Shown here: one piece after another, positions 58,324-64,000 of the stretch
How the letters are laid out: each line of letters begins with the position of its first letter
How positions within the stretch are numbered: position 1 is the first letter of the stretch
Assembly: GCF_001273835.1 (NCBI RefSeq)
Contig: NZ_JHEI01000133.1
Location: forward strand, 62,001 to 126,000
Direction of reading: 5' to 3'
Origin: Leucobacter celer subsp. astrifaciens
Lineage (GTDB): Bacteria > Actinomycetota > Actinomycetes > Actinomycetales > Microbacteriaceae
Length of the DNA stretch: 64,000 nucleotides
Notes under the pieces: model-generated
What the model saw: only the letters and a program-made list of their open reading frames with translations
The model's database searches: none
Told to the model about the DNA's origin: nothing
Translations under genes and position numbers: made by a program

Positions 58324-59727
58324 ATGGCCCCGACGACGACCACCTCTCGCGCTGAGCGCGCCCTGATCAATCCCGCGACCGGCAGCGCCCTGCCCGAGCG
58401 CGCGCAACTCGACGACAGCATGCTCGATGCCCGGCTCGACTGCGCCGTCGCAGGCCAGCGGGCCTGGGCGTCGACCCCGGTCGAGGAGCGGGCACGAGTG
58501 TTCGGCCGTATGGCGGCGCTCATGCGGCGGGACACCGAGGTGCTGGCGGGGACGATCACCACGGAGGTCGGCAAGCCGATCACGCAGTCCCGCGCCGAGG
58601 TGGCCAAGGCGGCTGCGGCGCTGGAATGGTATGCGGAACGCGCGCAGCGGCTGCTCGCGCCGGAAGCCACCGAGGTGGCCGAGGCCGTGATCGAGCACCG
58701 TCCGATCGGGGTGGTGCTGGCGGTCGAACCCTGGAACTTCCCCGTCTGGCAGGTGCTGCGCGGTGGCGCGGGCATTCTGCTGGCCGGGAACGCACAGGCC
58801 CTCAAGCCCGCTCACTCGACGGTCGGTACTGCGGAGCATCTCGCGCGACTCTGGGAGGAGGCGGGTCTTCCCGACGGCGCCTTCGTCGTGCTGCACATCG
58901 CCTCGCCGCAGACGCATCGCATCATCGCGGATCCGCGGATCGCGGGCGTCACCCTCACCGGCGGCGGGGCGGCGGGAGCCGCCGTCGCCGAGTCCGCCGG
59001 CCGCAATCTCAAGCGGGTCACTCTCGAACTCGGGGGCAACGATGCCCTCATCGTGCTTCCGGACGCCGATATCCAGGCGGCAGCCCGCGCCGCCGTGCAG
59101 AGCCGGTACAGCAACACGGGCCAGGTCTGCATCGCGACGAAGCGCATCATTCTGCACCGCAGCATCTCGGCCGCCTTCCTCGCCGAGTTCCTGCCCCTCG
59201 TGGAAGCGCTCGTCGTCGGCGACCCGCGCGATCCCGATACCGAGATCGGACCGCTCGCGCGACGCGACCTCCGAGACGAGGTGGTCGACCAGATCGAGCG
59301 CTCGCTCGCCGGCGGTGCGCGGCTGCTCACGGGGTCAACCCGGAGCCCGCACGGTGAGAACTACGTCGAACCGACCGTGCTCGGCGACGTGCGACCGGGG
59401 AACGTCGCCTTCGACGAGGAGATCTTCGGGCCCGTCGTCGCAGTCGTCGAGGCCGCGAACCAGGGGGAGGCGATCGCCCTCGCGAACCGGTCTCCGTGGG
59501 GGCTGAGCGCGTCGCTGTGGACGGCAGATGCTGCGGCTGCGCGAGAGATCGCGGCGCAGCTCGAGGTCGGGAGCGTGTTCGTCAACAAGGGCACCGTGTC
59601 CGACGTGCGCGTGCCCATCGGCGGCGTGAAGGCGAGCGGGTTCGGCCGAGAGCTCGCAGCGCACGGAGTGAAGGAGTTCACGAACCCGCAGACGGTGTGG
59701 GTCGTCGAGGTCGAGGAAGGACGATGA
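58324..59727 (+). CDS. NAD(P)-dependent aldehyde dehydrogenase (succinate-semialdehyde type)
   Basis: 467 residues. The ATG at 58324 gives MAPTTTTSRAERALINPATG. Catalytic set: Asn in AVEPWNFPVWQVLR, Glu in RVTLELGGNDALIVLP, Cys in YSNTGQVCIATKRI, and the end motif PIGGVKASGFGRELAAHGVK. It is a distant paralogue of the enzyme at 46882. Its stop overlaps the next start (ATGA). It begins a five-gene plus-strand operon controlled by the divergent LysR. Confidence 0.92.
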   Translation: MAPTTTTSRAERALINPATGSALPERAQLDDSMLDARLDCAVAGQRAWASTPVEERARVFGRMAALMRRDTEVLAGTITTEVGKPITQSRAEVAKAAAALEWYAERAQRLLAPEATEVAEAVIEHRPIGVVLAVEPWNFPVWQVLRGGAGILLAGNAQALKPAHSTVGTAEHLARLWEEAGLPDGAFVVLHIASPQTHRIIADPRIAGVTLTGGGAAGAAVAESAGRNLKRVTLELGGNDALIVLPDADIQAAARAAVQSRYSNTGQVCIATKRIILHRSISAAFLAEFLPLVEALVVGDPRDPDTEIGPLARRDLRDEVVDQIERSLAGGARLLTGSTRSPHGENYVEPTVLGDVRPGNVAFDEEIFGPVVAVVEAANQGEAIALANRSPWGLSASLWTADAAAAREIAAQLEVGSVFVNKGTVSDVRVPIGGVKASGFGRELAAHGVKEFTNPQTVWVVEVEEGR

Positions 59728-60122
59728 ACATGAGCGACGAACTGTTCGAGCAGGGGCTGAAGATCCGAAAAGCCGTACTGGGTGAGGCGTACGTCGAACG
59801 CAGCCTCGCCGCAGCCGACGAATTCTCGATGCCGATGCAGGAGATGGTCACACGGAACTGCTGGGGCGATGTCTGGAACCGACCGGGCCTGGAGCGCGCG
59901 CAGCGCAGCCTCATCAACCTCGCGATGATCTCCGCGCTGAACCGCCCGCACGAGCTGAAAGTGCATGTGCGCGGCGCCATCAACAACGGCGTCACCCGGG
60001 AGGAGATCCAGGAGGTGTTCCTGCAGGTCGCGATCTACTGCGGGGCGCCCGCGGCACTGGAGTCGTTCCGTCTCGCCCGCGAGGTCTTCGCCGACATGGA
60101 ACGCGAGGCGGCAGACGCATGA
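59724..60122 (+). CDS. Carboxymuconolactone decarboxylase-like (CMD) protein
   Basis: 132 residues from the ATG at 59724 (GAGGAAGGACG upstream). The all-helical CMD fold is clear: RKAVLGEAYVERSLAAADEF, WGDVWNRPGLERAQRSLIN, then AMISALNRPHELKVHVRGAI and TREEIQEVFLQVAIYCGAPA. It resembles the PcaC-type rather than the AhpD-type (no CxxC), so a decarboxylase or lactone-related activity is more likely than peroxide reduction. It overlaps both neighbours. Confidence 0.88.
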   Translation: MNMSDELFEQGLKIRKAVLGEAYVERSLAAADEFSMPMQEMVTRNCWGDVWNRPGLERAQRSLINLAMISALNRPHELKVHVRGAINNGVTREEIQEVFLQVAIYCGAPAALESFRLAREVFADMEREAADA

Positions 60123-61009
60123 GCCGGATCCTCTTCATCGGACTGGGGAACATGGGGACCCCCATGGCCCGCAGGCTCGCGGCCGCCGGTCACGACGTCG
60201 CGCTGCAGGATCTCGACCCCGCCCGGGTCGCAGCGCTGGCGGACGAGAGCGAACGCGCTCATCCTGCGACGCAGGACGACCGAGCGCGCGCCGAGGTCGT
60301 GATCACCATGCTGCCGACTTCGGCGGTCGTCGAAGCAGCGCTCGAAGCCGGCGGGCTCGTCGAAGCACTGCCCCCGGGGACGCTCGTCATCGATATGTCC
60401 TCGGCCGAGCCGGCCCGATCCCGCGCGCTCGCCGCACGCCTGCGCGCTCGGGGACTGCGCTATCTCGACGCCCCGGTCTCCGGCGGCGTTCGCGGAGCCG
60501 AGGCGGGGACCCTCGCGATCATGGCTGGCGGAGACGCCGCCGATATCGAGGAAGCGATGCCGCTGCTGCAGGCGATGGGAGGGAGCGTGGTGCACGTCGG
60601 CGAGTACGGTGCGGGCCACGCGGCCAAAGCGCTCAACAACCTGGTCTCAGCGGCCTCCGTGGTGGCGACGGTCGAGGCGTTGCGCGCGGCGGAATCCTTC
60701 GGGATCGAGCCCGCGCGGTTCGTCGAGGTGCTCAATCGCTCCTCGGGGCGCAGCGTCACGAGCGAGCAGAAAGCGGAGCGGTTCATGCTCTCCGGCCGAT
60801 TCGACTCGGGCTTCCCGATCGGTCTGATGAGCAAGGACGTGTCGATCGCGGTCGAGACGGCCGCCCAGCTGGGGACCGAGATCGAGTTGGGTGCGCACGT
60901 GGCGCGGATCTGGGAGTCAGCGGCCGCCGGTTCCGGTGCCGAGGATCACACCCGCATGTACGAGCTGCTCGGACGCGCAGACGCCCAGAGGGCGGAGGGA
61001 GAACGATGA
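60119..61009 (+). CDS. 3-hydroxyisobutyrate dehydrogenase-like NAD(P) enzyme
   Basis: 296 residues. The Rossmann motif is FIGLGNMGTPMARRLAAAGH, with DAPVSGGVRGAEAGTLAIMA and the catalytic Lys in GHAAKALNNLVSAA. This is the beta-hydroxyacid dehydrogenase family (HIBADH, tartronate semialdehyde reductase). It shares ATGA overlaps with the genes on both sides. Likely job: oxidising or reducing a beta-hydroxy or semialdehyde intermediate. Confidence 0.9.
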   Translation: MSRILFIGLGNMGTPMARRLAAAGHDVALQDLDPARVAALADESERAHPATQDDRARAEVVITMLPTSAVVEAALEAGGLVEALPPGTLVIDMSSAEPARSRALAARLRARGLRYLDAPVSGGVRGAEAGTLAIMAGGDAADIEEAMPLLQAMGGSVVHVGEYGAGHAAKALNNLVSAASVVATVEALRAAESFGIEPARFVEVLNRSSGRSVTSEQKAERFMLSGRFDSGFPIGLMSKDVSIAVETAAQLGTEIELGAHVARIWESAAAGSGAEDHTRMYELLGRADAQRAEGER

Positions 61010-62097
61010 CCGGGATCGGACGTGTCGCGGTGATGACCGCGCCGGGAGAACTCGCCTATCAGGAGTACCCCGTGCCGAGCGCGGGACTCGACGAGCTGGT
61101 GCTCGAGATCGCTCGCGCGAACGTCTGCGGCAGCGAGCTGCACATCTGGAACGGCAGGCACCCCGTGAAGAAGCGCGGCGGTCTCGGCCACGAGATGCTC
61201 GGCAGAGTCGCAGAGATCGGGAAGCGGCGCCGAGTCGACAGCCGAGGGCAGCGGCTCTCCGTGGGCGACCGCGTCGTGGTCACCTACTTCCAGACCTGCG
61301 AGGAGTGCTTCCAGTGCCTGCAGGGCGACCGCAATCTCTGCGACCGTGCCTACGAGTTCTTCGCGAAGCAGCCCGAGGAGCCTCCGCATTTCCACTCGGC
61401 GTTCTCGACGCACTATGTCGTGCATCCGAAGCAGCACGTCTTCAAGGTGCCCGACGCGATCCCCGACGGCGTCGCAGCCGGAATCAACTGCGCGCTGTCC
61501 CAGGTGATGTTCGGGATATCGAAGACCCCGCTGGGATACGGATCGACCTTCCTCATCCAGGGGGCCGGAGGTCTCGGGCTGAACGCGATCCCGGTCGCGA
61601 AGGAACTCGGGGCGCGGGTCATCGTGATCGACGGCGTCAGCGCTCGACTGGAGCAGGCCTCGGCGTTCGGAGCGGATCACGTGATCGACATGTCGGAAGT
61701 GGCCGACCTCGATGAGAGGGTCGCGTTGGTACAGTCCCTGACCGAGGGGCGCGGCCCCGACGTGGCGCTCGAGGTGACGGGTGTTCCCGCAGCATTCGGC
61801 GAAGGGCTGCAGCACGTGCGTCGCGGCGGCACCTATCTGGTGATGGGCAACCTCTCGCCCGGCGCGACGGTCCCGTTCGACCCGGGTTTCGTCACCCGAA
61901 AGGCACTCACGATCCGGCACGTCGATCGCTACGAGGCCCGATTCCTCGCTCGGGCGCTCGACTTCGTCGTCGCCAATCTCGACACCTATCCCTTCGACCA
62001 CCTGGTCGATGCCGAGTTCGGCTTCGACCAGATCCAAGAGGCGCTCGACCAGTCCCTGGCGCGCACCGTAACCCGCGCAGCCGTCGTGCTGCACTGA
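61006..62097 (+). CDS. Zinc-binding alcohol dehydrogenase (MDR family)
   Basis: 363 residues from the ATG at 61006, overlapping the previous stop. The catalytic zinc site is ANVCGSELHIW with GHEMLGRV, the structural zinc loop is CEECFQCLQGDRNLC, and the NAD site GAGGLGLNAIPVAKELGA. Members oxidise secondary alcohols, polyols or threonine. The structural loop of four cysteines is complete. It closes the enzymatic part of the operon, 24 bases before the transporter gene. Confidence 0.92.
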   Translation: MTGIGRVAVMTAPGELAYQEYPVPSAGLDELVLEIARANVCGSELHIWNGRHPVKKRGGLGHEMLGRVAEIGKRRRVDSRGQRLSVGDRVVVTYFQTCEECFQCLQGDRNLCDRAYEFFAKQPEEPPHFHSAFSTHYVVHPKQHVFKVPDAIPDGVAAGINCALSQVMFGISKTPLGYGSTFLIQGAGGLGLNAIPVAKELGARVIVIDGVSARLEQASAFGADHVIDMSEVADLDERVALVQSLTEGRGPDVALEVTGVPAAFGEGLQHVRRGGTYLVMGNLSPGATVPFDPGFVTRKALTIRHVDRYEARFLARALDFVVANLDTYPFDHLVDAEFGFDQIQEALDQSLARTVTRAAVVLH

Positions 62098-62121
62098 CCC
62101 CATCCCCTCTGCAAAGGAACA

Positions 62122-63483
62122 ATGATGTCCCAGACCCTGTCGTCTCCGACGAAGGCGCAGTTCAGCGAGCACGAGCTGAACGCCGCCCGTCGCAAGAGCC
62201 TCTTCTCCGGCACGATCGGCGCCGTGATCGAGTGGTACGAGTACACCGTCTACGCCACGGCCGCCGCGCTCGTATTCGGCACCCTGTTCTTCCCCAGCGA
62301 GCAGCCCGGCGTCTCCCAGGTCGCGGCGCTCGCGAGCTTCGGCGTCGGCTTCATCGCCCGCCCCATCGGGGCCTTCGTCGCGGGGCACCTGGGCGATCGT
62401 GTCGGCCGCAAGGCGACGCTGATCCTCACCTTCCTCATCATGACCGGCGCGACGGCCGCGATCGGCTTGCTGCCAACCTACGCCGCGATCGGGATCTGGG
62501 CCCCCGTCCTGCTCTGCGTGCTCCGTCTCGCCCAGGGCTTCGCGATCGGCGGTGAGTGGGGCGGCGCGGCGATCATCGCGGTGGAGAGCGCGGACAAGGG
62601 ACGTCGCGGCTACTTCGGCTCCTGGCCGCAGATCGGCGTCTCATGCGGATTCCTGCTGGGCACGGCGGCGGTCGCGCTCTCGCAGTGGGTCTCGGGGGAC
62701 GCCTTCTCGGAGTGGGGCTGGCGGATGCCGTTCCTCATCAGCATCGTGCTCGCCGCCGTCGGACTCTACATCCGCCTGAACGCGATGGAGAGCCCAGCGT
62801 TCAGCGCGGCGAAGGAGGAGGCCGAGCGCCGTCAGGAGAAGATGAAGGCTCCGATCCCGGAGCTGTTCAAGTATCATCGCAGGCCGCTCCTGATCGCCCT
62901 GTTCTCCCGGTTCGCAGAGGCCGGCAACTACTACCTCTTCACGGTCTTCCTGCTCTCCTACGTCGCGACGACGCTCGAACTGCCGGGGCACTACGGTCCG
63001 ATCGCGGTGATGATCGGTTCTGCGTTGAACATCGTTGCGATCCCGTTCTTCGGGAACCTCTCTGACAGGATCGGCCGAAAGAAGACGTTCCTGTTCGGAG
63101 CGGCGGTCATCATTCTGAGCGCCTGGCCGATCTTCGAACTCGTCAAGGTCGGGGAGCTGTGGGCGATCGTCATCGGTGTCGCGATCTTCCTCACGGTCGG
63201 CCACGCCGCGGTGTACTCCGTGCTTCCCGCGTTCTACAGCGAGCTCTTCCCGACCGCGGTGCGATACACCGGTATGTCCGTCGGGTACCAGACGGCCGCG
63301 ATCCTGCTCGCCGGCTTCACCCCGGCGATCGCTGCCTGGCTCGTGCAGATCACCGGCGGCACCTGGCCGCTGGTCCTTGTGATCGTGGTGACGACGCTCA
63401 TCGCTGCGGCTGCTGTGCTGACTGCTCGTGAAACGAAAGACTTCGATCTGGATCGGATCGGCGAAGCGCCGAACATCCCCTGA
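62122..63483 (+). CDS. MHS-family MFS symporter (ShiA/ProP-like)
   Basis: 453 residues with twelve transmembrane helices. CAAAGGAAC precedes the tandem ATG ATG. Signature stretches: FSGTIGAVIEWYEYTVYATA, GVGFIARPIGAFVAGHLGDR followed by VGRKATL, and RLAQGFAIGGEWGGAAIIAV. Such proteins import carboxylates, betaines or shikimate with protons. As last gene of the LysR-controlled operon it may bring in the same substrate or an acid that enters the pathway; the cluster therefore has two uptake systems. Confidence 0.92.
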   Translation: MMSQTLSSPTKAQFSEHELNAARRKSLFSGTIGAVIEWYEYTVYATAAALVFGTLFFPSEQPGVSQVAALASFGVGFIARPIGAFVAGHLGDRVGRKATLILTFLIMTGATAAIGLLPTYAAIGIWAPVLLCVLRLAQGFAIGGEWGGAAIIAVESADKGRRGYFGSWPQIGVSCGFLLGTAAVALSQWVSGDAFSEWGWRMPFLISIVLAAVGLYIRLNAMESPAFSAAKEEAERRQEKMKAPIPELFKYHRRPLLIALFSRFAEAGNYYLFTVFLLSYVATTLELPGHYGPIAVMIGSALNIVAIPFFGNLSDRIGRKKTFLFGAAVIILSAWPIFELVKVGELWAIVIGVAIFLTVGHAAVYSVLPAFYSELFPTAVRYTGMSVGYQTAAILLAGFTPAIAAWLVQITGGTWPLVLVIVVTTLIAAAAVLTARETKDFDLDRIGEAPNIP

Positions 63484-63497
63484 GTGAGAAAGCCTTG

Positions 63498-63533
63498 CTG
63501 GGGCCCGATCGTGCGCGCACGATCGGGCCCCAG
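63498..63533. terminator. Perfect 36-bp palindrome, bidirectional terminator
   Basis: Each arm is 18 bases (CTGGGGCCCGATCGTGCG and its reverse complement) with no unpaired loop. It lies 15 bases after the MHS transporter stop and before the convergent LysR gene end, so it can stop transcription from both sides. Confidence 0.85.
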
Positions 63534-63586
63534 TCGCGTCCATCCTGAGCAAGAGGCCCCGCAACTCCACGTCCTCCTGCGCAGGA

Positions 63587-64000
63587 TCATGACGGCGCCC
63601 AACTCCACACCTCAGCCTCACCCGCCCGCACCTCGCGCAGGTGCTCGAGAAATCCGAGCAGCGCGGGGTGCTCGTTGTCGGCGCGCCAGATGATGGAGTG
63701 GGGGTAGACCGGCCTGGGATCGACGACGGGAATGCGGCGCAGGTCGTACGACTCCGGCCAAAGGTAGCGCGACCCCTCGCCCACGAAGGTGGCGAGTTCG
63801 GCAGACTCGGCGAGTTCGTCGAGCAGTACCTCCGAGCCGAAGCCGGGATCCTCCGCGTCGATCCTGATCCCGAACGCCTCGCTCAGCGCGGCGTAGTAGG
63901 CCCCCCACTCCGTGTCCTCTCGCATGCCCGGCATCCAGACCGGGTATGCGCAGAGCTCGGCGAGAGCGACGCTTGCCGCGTCGGCCAGCGGGTGCCTCGG
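63587..64000 (-). CDS. LysR family regulator, C-terminal part (cut by window edge)
   Basis: The frame is open from the window edge to the stop at 63587 (137 residues visible). The visible part is a LysR substrate-binding domain: RHPLADAASVALAELCAYPV, VLLDELAESAELATFVGEGS and the closing PVVDPRPVYPHSIIW. The DNA-binding N-terminus lies beyond 64000. It is convergent with the MHS gene, so it controls other genes to the right, or acts on this cluster from the far side. Confidence 0.82.
   Translation of the reverse strand, partial: PRHPLADAASVALAELCAYPVWMPGMREDTEWGAYYAALSEAFGIRIDAEDPGFGSEVLLDELAESAELATFVGEGSRYLWPESYDLRRIPVVDPRPVYPHSIIWRADNEHPALLGFLEHLREVRAGEAEVWSWAPS

Noticed and set aside
57373..59157. 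LysR frame extended to 594 codons
   Set aside because: The extension is antisense to the aldehyde dehydrogenase; the ATG at 58248 has a ribosome site and the right N-terminus.
59965..61005. N-terminal extension of the zinc alcohol dehydrogenase frame
   Set aside because: It overlaps two well-supported genes in another frame; the start at 61006 overlaps the previous stop in the usual way.
1..64000. Transposases, IS ends, rRNA genes, CRISPR arrays
   Set aside because: I looked for DDE/HUH transposase motifs, repeat-spacer patterns and rRNA-like stretches and found none; mobility here is explained by the relaxase and integrase.

Overview
The window reads as DNA of a GC-rich actinobacterium. 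Signs are the strong G/C bias at third codon positions, many GTG and TTG starts, several start codons placed 6-7 bases after a TANNNT box (leaderless style), and many 1-4 base start/stop overlaps. A member of the Microbacteriaceae is my best guess, but the sequence alone does not fix the genus. There are no rRNA genes, CRISPR arrays, transposases or recognisable IS elements.

Region 1 (1-13.4 kb). The left edge carries the 5' part of an ArdC-like anti-restriction/metallopeptidase gene of an integrative or conjugative element. It is followed by a less GC-rich catabolic block. One minus-strand operon runs from 12.05 kb to 2.88 kb: hyuB-hyuA (ATP-dependent hydantoinase/oxoprolinase), a binding-protein-dependent ABC transporter (ATPase, fused double permease, lipoprotein) and a DadA/glycine-oxidase-like flavoenzyme. 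A LacI-type regulator is divergent from hyuB and an AraC-type regulator lies beyond the operon. A perfect 16-bp palindrome sits in the hyuB/lacI intergenic region.

Region 2 (13.8-24.0 kb). Mobile-element backbone: a C5-cytosine methyltransferase with an unusual second open frame, a conserved small protein, a large MobF (TrwC/TraA) relaxase-helicase, a membrane protein, an unknown 560-aa protein, a tyrosine integrase with a strong terminator, and small DNA-binding-type accessory genes.

Region 3 (24.1-36 kb). Defence island: Vsr endonuclease, a second C5 methyltransferase overlapped by a GIY-YIG nuclease (probable restriction-modification pair), then a minus-strand set (membrane-anchored protein, large SF1 helicase, FRG-domain protein). 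Divergent from this set is a tightly coupled three-gene ABC-3C-type conflict system (nuclease-like protein, middle component, DUF3732-type ABC ATPase with zinc hook). The island ends at a degenerate tRNA-Pro(GGG)-like sequence, a likely integration scar, after which the DNA becomes more GC-rich.

Region 4 (36.3-43.9 kb). A redox/detoxification cluster: an MFS efflux-type transporter, four short-chain dehydrogenases, an aldo/keto reductase, a SnoaL-like protein and two TetR regulators, with an inverted repeat in the central divergent promoter.

Region 5 (44.1-64 kb). A large catabolic cluster: a luciferase-like flavin monooxygenase, amidohydrolase, two aldehyde dehydrogenases, two small dimeric alpha-beta barrel-type proteins, a polar amino acid ABC transporter, a PucR/CdaR regulator, a cupin, a flavin reductase fused to a degenerate Nudix-like domain, a ThDP-dependent decarboxylase-like enzyme, a divergent LysR regulator, a carboxymuconolactone-decarboxylase-like protein, a beta-hydroxyacid dehydrogenase, a zinc alcohol dehydrogenase and an MHS-type permease. 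A perfect 36-bp palindrome separates these from a convergent, truncated LysR gene. Together they look like uptake plus oxidative and decarboxylative breakdown of an amino-acid-like or N-containing substrate, which I cannot name.
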